Assembly (NCBI GenBank): GCA_026545225.1
Contig: CM048847.1
Coordinates: 15,495,835 to 15,559,834, forward strand
Direction: 5' to 3'
DNA: 64,000 nt
Source: Cornus controversa
Lineage: Eukaryota; Streptophyta; Magnoliopsida; Cornales; Cornaceae
In this document: positions 20,549-32,299 of the stretch, piece after piece
How the letters are laid out: each line of letters opens with the position of its first letter
Position numbering within the stretch: position 1 is the stretch's first letter
The notes under the pieces: model-generated
Told to the model about the DNA's origin: nothing
Seen by the model: only the letters and a program-made list of their open reading frames with translations
Database searches by the model: none
Translations under genes and position numbers: made by a program

Positions 20549-23360
20549 ACTGAATTGGGCCCTTCAATTTTTCAGCTCTAGAGAGATACAGACAGAGACT
20601 CTATAACCTAATGATAAGGATAGATGTGCTGCTAGAGTGATAGAATTGATCAATATGACTTTTCAAGACAATGTGGGTTTAGAGTGCATTAGAAGGATTA
20701 GTAAGGCTAGCTGAAACAAGGATGATTGGTTGAAGTCCGGCTGAAACCCTAAGTGTCCACAACTGTTTGATAAATTGTCACAGAGAGTTTTTGAGGAACC
20801 AGATAAACAATGAGAGTGTTTTATGGGTTCAGCAAGCTAACTACTAACATGAACAACAATTAAATATCAAAGGACACAGAGATTTATAGAGGTAAAACCC
20901 CAAAGTGGGGAAACATCCTCTTTGGCTGCTATGCCAGTCAACAGTTCACTAGTGTATGAAGTTCTGAGGCTACAGCAGTGGTATCTCTCTCACTCACTCT
21001 CTCAGCACTCACCTAACTCATATACAATTCACTCAAAACTCTCCCCTTGTGCACAGCCCCAATGCTTGCACAAGCACTCACCAAACTCACAACAATTCAC
21101 TCAAAATTCCCCGTTTAGAACCTCCCATGGTTTGGACTCTCACCAACAAAAAAGAACTTTACTCCATACACAGCAATATGATAGTAAATGCTGAAGAACT
21201 TTAAACTGAGAGTTGAACAACAGATCTTCAGTCTTTCACAACAAACGTGAATCTCAAAACAGTGAATGTGTACTCGAAACAGGTCTACATACTCGGAATG
21301 AATTGCAGCCTCCTTTTGAGTCATTGCATAGCATGGACAGATGAGAATTTGTATATGTAGCATGCTTATAACAGATTTAGACAAACAAACTTAGGCTATG
21401 CTCAAAAATAGAGATTATCTGAACTTGGCAGCAACTTTTAAGACAATAATTGAAGGTATGAGATGTGAGAAACAGATATACCCTTAGCACAGCAGTATTC
21501 AACCTTTCTCTGGACTCTGGATTCTTGATGATGGAAGTGTGATGCTCAAACCAGAAGTAGCTTCAAAAGAACAATAGGAGTCATCTGGAATGGATTCATC
21601 CTCTTAACCTGCTTACTCCAGCTTTCCTTCTTCTGCAGAATTCAGCAAGTTTACTAAAAATGGTGCCACACTCAGAATATGAACCTTTCTCACATATATC
21701 TCTCGAAAAGCACACACTCCATAGCTGCTATGCACCAATATATATATATAGACTCTTTCTGCAGCCTCTGCTAACAGATAGATATAGACAGCTCACACAT
21801 CCTAATCCATTTTGTCTAGAAAGTTTCTTGTCCTCTAGCCATTTTGAATTAACCAATCATTGGCAGCCTTTCTATAAAAGGTTAATATACTCTTGAACCC
21901 ACAAAATCTTTATTTAATCAAAAAACAGCTGAGGGCATGGTTGTCATTCCCTGACAAAAGGATCATCCTAGAATTCTGGTGCTCACGTGCTGTCCTTATG
22001 CACTCTGCACAATTACCAAATTACCCTTGAAAGGGCTGTTAGTGCAGACCTGTTCTGTAAAGGCCACAGAGCTGAGCTATATAGATAAATAAAATGTGCC
22101 CACAGATTATGAACAATCATAATTAAACACATACATGAACATTAATACAACTGCATATTTAGAAAAGAGACAAAGATACCCATATATGAGACACACTGTT
22201 TTGACATTATAAAGAGCATACTTGGCAACAAGCAAATGACATGAACCAACAGGTTGAATACGAGAATATGGGTTGTTGAGAGATGACCTTGAAGGGAACC
22301 TAGGAGCAATTGAAAAGAGCTATTTGAAAACACGAGATTTTAAAAGCAATTTGAGAAGAGTCTTACCAAAGATGTTTTGAAAATTGTGAACGATTCTCGA
22401 AAAACTGGACTTAAAATTTGATTAGATTTTTTTAAAAAGATATTTTGCAATAAATTGCCTAAGAGTTTTTAAACATTTGTTCAGAGTACTTACAAATTTA
22501 CTTTGAAACTTATGTTTCTATTTGAAAAAGGATATCCTTGAAAAAGGTGGTCAATTTATGAGTAGCATTCATTCAACCATATTCAAACCAACATATGATC
22601 GACTGTCTATATTCCCAATCACCTATCAACCTTATCGTAAAAAAATATATGAGAAATATTTTTTGTCGACATGTATTGTTCCTTCGGTATCAAACCACAT
22701 GTTGTTGAGCTTTCTTGGTTAACAAGTCATCATTGATCAAAGAGGACTTTACTTGGGGTTGTAATGGGGTCTTTGGTAAAGTGGTTTGAGAAAGAAAAGT
22801 TATATTAGGCTCAAAATATGACGCATAACTGGGCGATGAACTAAGGATCACTCAAAAACTTCCCCAGTTTGGGAAATAACGAAAATTGTTGCTCGTCATG
22901 CGAGACTTTAATATGCGAGAGCTTTCAATCCTAAATGATCTTCGCCAATCGAAGAGGTCTTTGATTTGGACTGTAATGTGGGCTAGGTGTAGGGTAACCA
23001 AGGAAAGGATATTAAGGCTCAAAGATATTATGTTAACACAGGGTTCATAAACCGTGATCACCATAAAAGGAAAACTGCCCTAGCTTAGGACAAGTTTTCT
23101 ATGTTAGTCTAGAAAAAAGTTTTTTAAACTATGCAATCATCCTTAATCGGAGAAGACTTTATATGGGTTGTAACGTGGTCTATGGGCTTATAGGTGATGA
23201 AGAAAAAGATATGAAAGGCTCAAAATTAGTGTGAAATGGGGTATAAGACCAAGGATCATCTTCAATCTTCTTATACTTTGGTGACATGCAACTAGGGCAT
23301 TGACTGAATTTGAATATCTTCAATTGTTCTATAGGAACCCTTACTTTACATTACTTTTAT

Positions 23361-23600
23361 GACGCCCAGTGAGAATCGAACCCAAGACGTCCGGGTTTAC
23401 GGCTCGTCCCGGTAGATTCTTTAATCACTCTGTCATCTTTGTTTTCACATGCTCTGCGAGAATCGAACCCAAGACGTCCGAGTTTACGGCTCGCCCCGGT
23501 AGATTCTTTAATCACATCTTTGCTTTTGCCTTTCTTTTATGATGCCCAGTAAGAATCCAACCCAAGATGTCCGGGTTTACGGCTCATCCTCGGTAGATCA
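23361..23600 (-). repeat. Three tandem tRNA-like (SINE-like) units
   Basis: On the minus strand, three units (about 23600-23541, 23515-23451, 23435-23361) share ACCCGGACGTCTTGGGTT followed by CGATTCTCACTGGGCGTC or near variants. GGTTCGATTC resembles the RNA polymerase III B box and T-arm of a tRNA. An ACAGAGTGATTAAAG stretch upstream of the 23361-23435 unit recalls an A box. The spacing and decay fit degraded tRNA-derived SINE heads rather than a working tRNA gene. Confidence 0.45.
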
Positions 23601-25339
23601 CTGGGACTTCTCTACTTTCACCTTTCTTGCAATTTGTCTTCTGCTTTATTGTGAAGGAATAATCAATCCAAAGCTGCCCTAGCTTGAGTTACAGATGAAC
23701 AGTGCACTTGTAATGATCCTTGGTAGGTTCAAAAGAAGAAATGTAACCAGGCTCTATGGGTTCATCAATGGGAATCATAGTAGATGATGGATAATAGAAA
23801 CAATGGCGTCTCTTCATTTTAATTCGGATTGCATAGTAATCAAAACTTTTACTAGTCTAATGTAATATCTCAATAAAATCTGCCCCAGTGTGGGGTGTGA
23901 TCAACGGTGGGTATAATGAAAGGAACAGTCATCATGGCACTAAGGGTTAGCAATGGATATATATCACTATAGGATAACAGAAACAAGGGCCTCTTGTCCT
24001 TTTAGCTATAATCACTTAGGTATTAAAGCTCTTGCCTATTATCATCTCACTGTCTTCGTCATGGTGATCCCTAGCTTGGGTTAATTAAAAGAATAAAACC
24101 GGCTCAAAAGGGTTTTCAATGGTGATATTTGTATTAACTTGGGATAAAGAAAATAATGGCCTCTCATCCCTTCATTTTTGACTTGTTAATCTCAAAAGCT
24201 CATTTGACATAGAGATATCTACCTGAGGAATTGAACATGTACTTTAAAATTTTTCACCTATTGTGCTAGGGATATAAACAATGCATTTCACATATTGGTT
24301 TTAACACTTAAGAATGAAACAATACCCATAAATTTTGCACCTACAATATGACAAGCTGGGATATCTTGAATTTTGAATTTTGGAAAAAAGGCTTTTGAGA
24401 AAATATATTTTGGACGAGGCAAAGTGATATTTAAGAAGGTGAGTTAAAAATGCAAGGGATGGTTTATTTTATGAAAACTTTATTTTGACTATAAAAATGG
24501 TGATTTTTATGAAAATATATGAAAGTGACATTTTTTAGAATATTTGGAAGGATGATGGACAAGTATTAAAAGGAAAACCACATGAATTTATACTATTTAC
24601 TCCCAAAAGGAAAGTTCAATTCAAAGCAAAACCAATTAGACACAAATTTGAGAAAAGTGCAGAAAAAATGTAATTAGAGAGAAAGTCACGCACACATAGA
24701 GGGGGAGAGAAGTAATACACCCTCGCACATTGAAAGTACTTTTACAAAACCTATCCCTCAAAATCCTCTGTATGCCCCAGTCACAACCTGCAAATATAAA
24801 GACAAAAAAAAAGGTTATTGACTTTTTTATAAAGGGCAATTTGTAAATTCATGCTCAGTAAAGTGTAATTTACCAAAATTTATGACGGCTCAAAAAACGT
24901 AATTCATAGTCTATATAAAGTGTAATTCACCAAAATTTTGTCTAGTATCCTCACGCTTCAGCCTATGACATGATCAATGTGAAGCAATATCACCATAATT
25001 TTTGCGTTAAAAGCATGACAATGATGTACTTTTTTTTACTTCAGTTATTTCATATTACTGCACATTTGTTTTGATTGACCTTGGGAAAGATGACACCGTT
25101 AACTGTGGGCCGAATGGACATGGCATATAGCCTTATATTAACCCATAAATGTCCTTACAAATAAAGTGTGTGTAGTATATTTGACTGGGCCAATCCTGAA
25201 CATTAATTCTTCAAAAATGGTATTAGAAAGAACTAATGGAGTATGCCTGCATCCAACTAAAGTGGATCACTCCAACATGCGAAAGTGGAAGAAAAGAAGA
25301 AACAAATGAAGTCACTTCGAAAAAAAATCAAGATCTAGG

Positions 25340-25692
25340 ACCAGTGATCAAAATTTCAAGTTATGGTATTTTCATTCAAGTTCAAATGCTACATGAAGAG
25401 GCCAAAAGGACATGTAAAGATTATTGCTCAAGGCATTCATGATTTAACAACAAATATAACAACGATACAATTGTGGCAAGAAACTAGTGGTTTTCAAATA
25501 AAAATACAATTACATCCAGGATTAGTGTTAAGTCCATACATATTTACAATAGTCTTGGATAAAATAATGAAAGATATCCAAGAAGGCACCCCATGGTGTT
25601 TGTTGTTTGCGGATGACATAGTTTTACAAGATACTTCTACGAAACCATTGGCAACTGTCCAACACGCAAGTCATATTGTTAGGGAGTTTTAA
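25340..25692 (+). pseudogene. RTE-type LINE reverse transcriptase fragment
   Basis: The frame 25363-25692 gives QIKIQLHPGLVLSPYIFTIV and GTPWCLLFADDIVL. These are RT motifs B and C of plant RTE elements, with the catalytic FADD intact. The upstream NITTIQLWQETSGF fits the segment before motif B. The C-terminal end of the same protein lies at 27530-27760, beyond two nested insertions. Confidence 0.8.
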
Positions 25693-25744
25693 GGATAAAA
25701 TGTAAATATGATGACTTCTTTGAAAAATTTTAATAAAATATAGC

Positions 25745-27505
25745 AATCAAAACATATAATATTTCAAGTTTTTTTTGTTTAAAAACAACTATTATTATTG
25801 TTGTGGACGGTGTTATCAAAGGCCCTAGGCGCACTAAGGCGCTCAAGGTCCTTTGGAGCCTCGGCACTAGGCACAAGGCAAGGCACGAGCCTGAGTGAAG
25901 CGAGGCGCACAATTGAAAATTTTTTATTGGTATAAATTAATTCACATCTTATAGCCTGCAAACACTGCAAAGCCTTTAGCTAAGCTGCATTGTTACCAAA
26001 GTAACAAAACTATGTTAAGTGGTTTCAAATTTTCAATCTACTAAGAGTCTAAGACATGATAGTAACTTGCAATCATAAGAAGGAAGAACCTAATCAAAGA
26101 GAACAGCAGAGTATTACAAGTGCAAACCCAACAGCTAAATGGGAATTTCGACATTTTTTTCTAACTTTTAGTATTTATAGTGAAAAATAGAATATAATAG
26201 CTAATTGACAATTTGACATTTTTTCAATTTATTTACAATTGAAAAATAGACTGTAATTAGTTAATTCAGCCCATCCCACAGCTGAACAGCTAATTGAGAA
26301 TAATGTGATAAAAACAAAACATAGCACCCAAAAAAAAGAAAGACTCACAAAGAGGATAACAACAATCTCAAAAAATCGGTTTAACAAAGAAAAGAAAAGA
26401 AAAAACAGAGTACAAATCTATTTTTCATACAAAGTAACAAACATACAAAATCTGTCAAGAAAATCTGTTAACAAACAAACATACAAAAAAAAAAAAAAAC
26501 TATAAACCAAAAAACAGAGCACAAAAAAAAAATCAACAGAGCACAAATATTCAAGAAAATCAATTAACAAGCAAAAAAATATAAAAGCAACTAATTTAGG
26601 ACATCAATTAAAGAAGAGAAAATAAAGTGAGAGAGAAGAAGATGATGGAGAGAGAGAGGGACTGCAAAAAAAACAAAGCACAAAGAAAAAGACAAAGAGA
26701 GAGAATGAGAAAGAAGTAGATGAAGACAGAGAGAACTCTTAGCAGAAAAAAGAAACAGGGAACAAAAGAAAAACAAAGAGAAAGAAGTTGATGAAGAGAG
26801 AGAAATAGACTGACGAAGAGAGAGAAGAAGTAACTTACTAAGAGAGAAGAAGAACTGACCTGACCGTGATCTCTACAACTGCTCTGCGACCTAGGGCTTG
26901 AATCACTTACAAAGTTGCTCTGTCCTCCTTCACGTTGTTTGGGTCTTTTGGCCTTCTTTTATTTGTTTTTTTATTTAAAACAAAATTCTAGAACATGGTG
27001 GGTCTATTGGGATTCTTTTATTTGTTTTATTTTTAACAAAAGTTATAGAGCATGTCAAAATTTTCCTTTTAGGCTTAGTAAATTAATATTTAAAAAAAAA
27101 AACAGAAATCACCTAGCGCTTGACCTAGCACTACAAGGCATGCGTCCAGGGCACCTCCTCGTTGTGTCTGGGTATACTACAGACACAAAAGATGTGATTG
27201 TATGCGCCTAGCACCTAGGCGAGCCTTTAATAACACTGGTTGTGGAGTAGATTTAATTGTGTAGTTTTTTAACCGATAAAATAATTATTTTTATGGTTCA
27301 TCAATTATTATAATTTGTGAATTTTTCATTGTTAGGTCGATGAAAAATAATATTACTTTTAAAATATAGGATCATATATATAAAAAGATATATTTATTAG
27401 TCGTCGTGTCCATGTTGTGTCCTTATTCTAGTTTTTTATGATTTGTCGTGTCACTGTGTCCGTGTCGTGTCGTATCTGTGTCCCGTATCCGTACTTCTTA
27501 GGTGG
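25745..27505 (+). mobile_element. GTGTCG-rich non-autonomous element, split by a hAT element
   Basis: The sequence right of the hAT copy (27239-27505) aligns with the right half of the element at 33037-33821. Shared words are GGAGTAGATT, GTTAGGTCGATGAAAAATAA and the CGTGTCGTGTCGTATC/CCGTGTCCCG end closing with ACTTCTTAGG. The stretch just left of the hAT copy (ATTATTATTGTTGTGGA) matches the corresponding part of that element. No coding capacity is seen. The left border is a guess. Confidence 0.6.
25808..27238. mobile_element. 1.43-kb non-autonomous hAT element with perfect target duplication
   Basis: The termini are CGGTGTTATCAAAGGC and the inverted match GCCTTTAATAACACTG (14 of 16 positions). 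A perfect 8-bp target duplication GTTGTGGA lies at 25800-25807 and 27239-27246. Subterminal regions are rich in AGGCGC and GCCTAGG words, as often in plant hAT elements. The interior is A/GA-rich with no transposase frame. Perfect flanks make it one of the younger insertions here. It sits in the GTGTCG-rich element, which in turn sits in the RTE LINE. Confidence 0.9.
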
Positions 27506-27529
27506 ACAAAATAAAGGCAAGCTAATTGT

Positions 27530-27800
27530 ATCCCATGTGATAAACGAATATCCAATAAATAAATCTATAGGATGGTTATTAGACTAGCTATATTGTATGG
27601 CATAGAGTGTTGGGCGTCGAAAAAAGAAACAACAACGCATTTATGTAGTGAAAATGAGAATGTTACGGTGGGTGATAGGAGTAACTAGAGATAAGATTAG
27701 TAATGAACGGGTGCTAGCTCCACTTAGATATAGATATTTTGGTTCTCATAATCCTATTCCGATACCGAGTCAATTAAAAATAAAAGTTCCTAAGAGGTTT
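27530..27800 (+). pseudogene. RTE-type LINE, C-terminal fragment
   Basis: The plus strand reads MVIRLAILYGIECWASKK, then in another frame MRMLRWVIGVTRDKISNERV and LRYRYFGS. These match the ALLYG-ECWA and MRMLRW signatures at the C-terminus of plant RTE ORFs. It is the continuation of the fragment at 25340-25692 and is frameshifted. Confidence 0.75.
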
Positions 27801-27839
27801 GTGATATTAACTCATGAAGAGTAGAAATGTTCTTGGAGG

Positions 27840-28440
27840 CGGTGAGACTCCCGTATTTATCCATGTCCGGCGAAGTCACCTGTAAAACGTGACGACGGGC
27901 CATATTTTCAGAGTTGATAACCGACATATTTTCCTCAGAAGAGCGATGTTATTATCTTGTCTGGTCGGAAGGTTCGACAGACTTGTAAGAGGTTTAAGAA
28001 GGATTGAATAATGGGCTTCTTGATGTTGGAAGGTTGACAGTGGGGTCAGGGTTTCGTTGTTGCCAGATGGGCTTCTTTTATTCAACTTCCCATCTGAAAA
28101 GGAAGAGACAACAAAAGGGTTTGGGAAGATTCCATGTTGTTCCTCATTGTTTGGATCTCCAAGTCACCTATTCAGGACTGCTAAAGAAGAGGAAGGAATG
28201 CATAATTATGATGTATGGATTACCCCTCCAATTATGGTGCCAGAAGCTATTTGAAGAGATCATGGATCTTTGCGGTGGTTTTCTGGGAGTTGAGGCCGAC
28301 GACGTGATGGATCCTGAGAAGGTGGTTATTGTGACCGTAAAAAATGGTAGAATCCCACAATATGTCACTGTCGAGGATGAGTGGGTGGCTTTTAGGGTCT
28401 CACTAGTAGAAGAGATTACCTTTCCATGGAGTCAAAGATG
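27840..28440 (+). pseudogene. L1 ORF1, DUF4283-like domain (second copy)
   Basis: Starting with LPYLSMSGEVT and running to PWSQR, the most complete frame is 28004-28441. The central motif YGLPLQLWCQKLFEEIMDLC and GGFLGVEADDVMDPEKVVIV are well preserved. The N-terminal quarter has a stop and one or more shifts. The role in the L1 is probably RNA binding. Confidence 0.75.
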
Positions 28441-29052
28441 AAAGAACCCAATAAGAGGACCGCTCTCGACAATGGAACGCAGAATGAAGTAGAACAATGT
28501 CAAAGTAAGGTTTCCGATAAAGCCTATGAGCTAAATAGTCATCGATCGAAAAAGCACAGAGGAGGGCGAGCTGAAGGACAACGACTAAGTGTGAGTCACA
28601 CGAGAAAGGCCCGTGAAAGAGAAAAGCAGCCCCCGACAAAACGTAATGGGACAAAAAGTTTGATGGTCAGTGGATGGAAGCCACAAAGAATATTCGCAAT
28701 AGAAGACGGGATAAGGGCTCACGTGCTAATCTTTCTTTAATTCATAATTCTCTGGATCAACTGGGCCTACCGTTACTGGCCACAAGATTTTTTTAAGAAA
28801 GTGGGTTTTAACAAAGGCCCAATACAGCAGCCTACTTCAAAAAAGAATGAAGAAAGACCTGCTAGCAAGAATGCAGAAATGGGTCAGTCACAGGATGTTC
28901 ATCTGGGCCCAAATGGATTACAGATCCATTTAAATGACAATTTTCAGCATGCCTAGAAGCAAACTCAGGCGATTCAAACTCAAAAATTGGGCTTTGGATC
29001 TATTTCGCCAAAAGGCAGTAGCGACGTTGGGATGCAAAGGGGTCAACTATAC

Positions 29053-29530
29053 TGTTATGTTGTGGCCCGAAATGTCTCGGCCCGGGTCGCGTTGTGACCT
29101 GGTTTTGACCCTAAAAAAGGGCTTTCTGTGGCCCAAAGCTGCGGGGGTCAGGAGCAGCGCTCCTGAGAAAAATTTTATGACCCGTTCTTTACTTGCGGGT
29201 TTTAGAACTTGTTTAGGATTCTATTGTAGCCCGATATATAAGGGCATCTAGGGTTTGGAGTGGGATTAAGAGAGAACACTGAAAACGCAGAAAGAGAGAG
29301 ATAGTGAGAGCTAGGGTTTGGGGTTAAAACTTGTAATCTCCTAATTTTCACATAGTGAAAACTTCTGCAGGATCTTTGCCGTGAACGTAGGCACATCGCC
29401 AAACCACGTTATATTCTTGTGTTCTGTGTGTGGTGCTTGTTTCGTTTTCTATCGTGTTTCGTGATTATGCTTGATTCGTGGCTGTTTGTCGTAACATATA
29501 CAATTCGTTTGGGTCGTTGCAAGAATACAC
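29053..29530 (+). mobile_element. Ty1-copia-type LTR, apparently solo, inside the L1 spacer
   Basis: It starts TGTTATGTTGTGGCCCG, includes a TATATAAGGG box near 29236, the leader words GAGAGCTAGGGTTTGGGGTT and AACTTGTAATCTCC, and AACCACGTTATATTCTTGTG. The same leader and TATA region recur at 35938-36178 next to a copia pol fragment, which gives the family. L1 spacer sequence continues after about 29530. No second LTR or internal region is present. The right border and target duplication could not be fixed. Confidence 0.7.
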
Positions 29531-30409
29531 AACAAAGTATGATGAACCAAGACAATCTGAGAGTATTGCCCAACCATTTCACATCCTATCTTTCCAAAAA
29601 CAGGCTCCACAACAACGGTAGACAAGAAAAAAGAAAAAAGAAGTGGGTGATGGAGTAGTACAGCCATAGGACAATAGGTACACCTTATTTTAATGTTAAT
29701 GGTTCTCCTCATCCTTCACTTTCTGGGTATTTCGAGGGTGGGAAGATTGACGGGACTGAAGGACATAGTTCAAAAACGGAAACTCCAAGTGCTGCAAAGG
29801 GTTTGCATCTGTATCAATATCACCATGGAATGGGTGCTGTGGGACGTAATTGCCCTGTTCGATTAATTGTTGATTTTGCTGCTACTCTACTAGAAGAGTT
29901 GCGACAGTTTAAACATGCAATGGGGCCTCTCCTTGGCACTGTCTTGCAAGGTATGGAGGGTAGGGATGGTCTTGTTGACGAGGGTGTTTTCAATTCGGAA
30001 TCGGACTGGAGTAGAGATCATACTGATGATGAAACAAAGGATGCATTGTTGAAGGATAGTGTGAGGGATAGCCAAGCTATGGTGGTTAGGGTTGAGGAAG
30101 AGAGTGAGGGGGTGGGGATTTTCTCTTCCTTTGGCTGCAATTGCTCCTCAGCAAGGAGGAGGAGGCGAGGCGGGAGAGGAGGGGTGGCTAATGAATAATA
30201 TTGAGGGAATGTGCAAGACTTTAGGGGTGTCTTGTGTAGAGGAGGAGAGGGCTATGGAGGTGTTCAGGGGTCTTGTTGATGAGAGGAGGGAGGGTAGGAG
30301 AAAAAATTCAGTTTGGAAGGGGGAGAGGGAGCTCCGTAACCTTATAACTTATGTGAACTATGAGGGTAGAATTCATGTGGTAAGGGAGAAGGGGGGAAGA
30401 GAAAGCCAT

Positions 30410-31350
30410 AGTTTCCTTTTGAAGACACGTATCATTTCACAGAACGTGAGGGGTCTAAATGATCCTGACAAGAGGAAGGTAGTGAAATTGGCTTTGTGTA
30501 AGTGAGGGGGTCATGTGGTTTGCCTCCAAGAAACTAAGTTGAGCAGTGCTTCCAAGGAGATGGTGAGAAGCATTAATGGGTGGAGATTTGTGGAGTGGGA
30601 AACATTAGATGCAGTTGGAACGGCTGGAGGGATTATAGTTCTATGGGATAAAAGATGGGTGGATGTGAGGAAAGGGAGGTTTTCTGTCTCTTCTCTCTTT
30701 AAAATGGAGGATGGCTCTTCTTGGCTTTTTTTGGGTGGGTATGGGCCAGTGGAGGATTCGGAGAGGTCGGTGATGTGGGAGGAGTTGACTTATGCTCATG
30801 GGAGGTGGGGTGTTCCTTGATGTGTGGGGGAGATTTCAATGTTGTGAGATCTCCGGACGAGAGGTCCTCGGGAGGGAGGTGGACTTTGGTGATGTATTCG
30901 TTTTCGGAATTCATTGACCGTGAGGGCTTGATCGACTAACCATTGGAGGGGGGCAAATTTACTTGGTCGAGTGGCATGGAGGATCCTACTTTGTCCCTAT
31001 TACATAGATTTTTTGATTTTAGGAGAGTGGGAAGAGAGATTGTCAGACGTAGCTAATGTGGCATTGGCTAGAATAATGTCGGACCGTATTCGATTGATGC
31101 TTGATTGTGGGGGATTGAGGAGGAAGACTTCATTCAAATTTGAGAATGTGTGGCTTAGATTAGAAGGCTTCAAGGAGCCGATTCAGCAATGCTGGACAGG
31201 TTATGTCGTGGCGGGTACTCCAAGTTATGTGCTTGTGAATAAGCTTCGGCTCTTGAAAGAGGATCTTAGAAAATGGAACAGAGAGGTCTTTGGCAACATT
31301 GAGTGGAGAAAAAATAGGCTTTTGGGGACGAATATTGGACCTCGACAGTA
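30410..31350 (+). pseudogene. L1 endonuclease (second copy)
   Basis: Motifs in order: QNVRGLNDPDKRKVVK, VCLQETKLSSASKEMV, GGIIVLWDKRWVDVRKG, GGYGPVEDSERS, a degraded GDFN region near 30835, WEERLSDVANVALARIMSD, KFENVWLRLEGFKEPIQQCW and WNREVFGNIEWRKNRLLG. The catalytic Glu region is intact but frames change several times. Compared with the copy at 8.9-10.0 kb it lacks the 109-bp tandem duplication, so that event is specific to the first L1. Confidence 0.8.
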
Positions 31351-31612
31351 AGGAAGGGGGGTAGAGGGATTGGGGGCGGAGGAGAGGGGGGGAGGAGGGA
31401 GGTGTGTAAATCAAAAATAGGGGAGTTAGCAGTTATGGAGGAGATTTCTCGGAGAGACAGAAGTCTAGGGCAGGGGAAGGCATTATGGTTGGAGGAAGGT
31501 GACAGAAACACGAGATTTTTTCAAAGGTTGGCCAACGCACATTGTAGGGGCAACCACATTGGGCAGATCAGGGTGGATGGCTTCATGTTACGCAAAGAGG
31601 AAGAGGAAGAGA

Positions 31613-32288
31613 CATAGTTGTTAAAGGCTCAAGGCACACAAAGGCATTAAGGCCTCCTGGAGCTTGAGGCGCAAGGCACAAAGCAAGGCGCGGCATGACT
31701 AAAGCAAGGCACAAGTTGAAAAAAATTAAAATTTGTAGCTAATAATACAAACCCAGCCACAACAGTTACTGTTTAGCCAAAAGCATGAGAACATCAAACC
31801 ACAAAACAAGAATACATAATATCCCAATTTCAGGATTTCGAGTTTTTTTGTGATAATATGCTTTAGCAACTATTAGATGCATTAAAGAAACAAACTACAA
31901 AACATAAACAAATTAAAAGTTCATAAAAAATAAAAAATAAAAAGAAGAAAAGAAAGAGAGAGAAGAGCATAAAGACCATAAAAGGAAAAAAAAAAAAAAG
32001 GTGAACAGAGGATAAAAAAAAATAGAGCAATAAAGAGGAAAAAAAAGAAACAAAAAACAAAGAAAAGAGAAGAAGCACAAGTTGTCGGAGAAGAACTCAA
32101 AGTCCAGAAAGCCCAAATTGCATATTGTCGTCCCACTATGTATTTGACTTCCAAAAAGCCCTAAATCGACTAATTGTATCGAATCAATTGATCGGCCCTT
32201 TTTATTTTTTTCACCGTTAGGGACTGTATTATATGGTTAGAGTCCACTGTAACACAAAAATACACCACATGCTAAGTAGGGAAAAAAG
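31613..32288 (-). mobile_element. hAT-like non-autonomous element, copy C (truncated)
   Basis: It begins CATAGTTGTTAAAGGC on the plus strand, which is the terminus seen at 642 in copy A, here in the opposite orientation. The interior matches copy A throughout (GCTAAAGCATATTATC, CTCTAACCATATAATACAG and the CT-rich block, all inverted). Similarity ends near 32288 after GCTAAGTAGGGAAAAAA, so the distal terminus is lost. It abuts antisense RTE sequence. Confidence 0.75.
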
Positions 32289-32299
32289 GCATCCCAAGT

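Larger units (their letters stand above)
20290..24840 (+). repeat. Long dispersed repeat, copy A (inverted copy at 57.8-60.2 kb)
   Basis: Three blocks recur inverted in the last quarter of the window: the GGGTTCGGTCATACC/GAACTACGTTTGACC block (about 20410-20510 versus 60090-60170), the block with CATCATTGATCAAAGAGGAC (about 22380-22870 versus 59460-60060), and the block with CAAGCTGGGATATCTTGAATT (about 24050-24830 versus 57800-59450). Copy A is longer because of insertions between the blocks. No coding domain is visible and I cannot name the superfamily; it could be a non-autonomous LTR-type element or a large intron-derived repeat. The part at 20900-22100 shows no feature of its own. Confidence 0.6.
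27840..31612 (+). mobile_element. Second degenerate L1-type LINE (5' two thirds)
   Basis: It has the same domain order and close wording as the L1 at 6.9 kb: DUF4283-like ORF1 (27840-28440, with IMMYGLPLQLWCQKLFEE and DLCGGFLGVEADD), spacer (28440-30200, interrupted by a copia LTR), endonuclease (30410-31000, QNVRGLNDPDKRKVVK, VCLQETKLSS, GGIIVLWDKRW), and the linker up to FFQRLANAHCRGNHIGQIRV (to 31600). It stops at the hAT copy C, and no RT core follows. Several stops and shifts make it dead, for example after VVKLALCK and within the GDFN motif region near 30835. Confidence 0.9.

Noticed and set aside
23361-23435. Possible tRNA gene on the minus strand
   Set aside because: The B-box-like part is good, but no consistent acceptor stem or anticodon arm could be folded and the unit recurs in tandem, which fits SINE heads better.
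29053-29530. Complete copia element with two LTRs between 29.0 and 36.2 kb
   Set aside because: The LTR at 29053 is followed directly by L1 spacer sequence, and the LTR part at 35938 has its own pol fragment, so the two are separate insertions.
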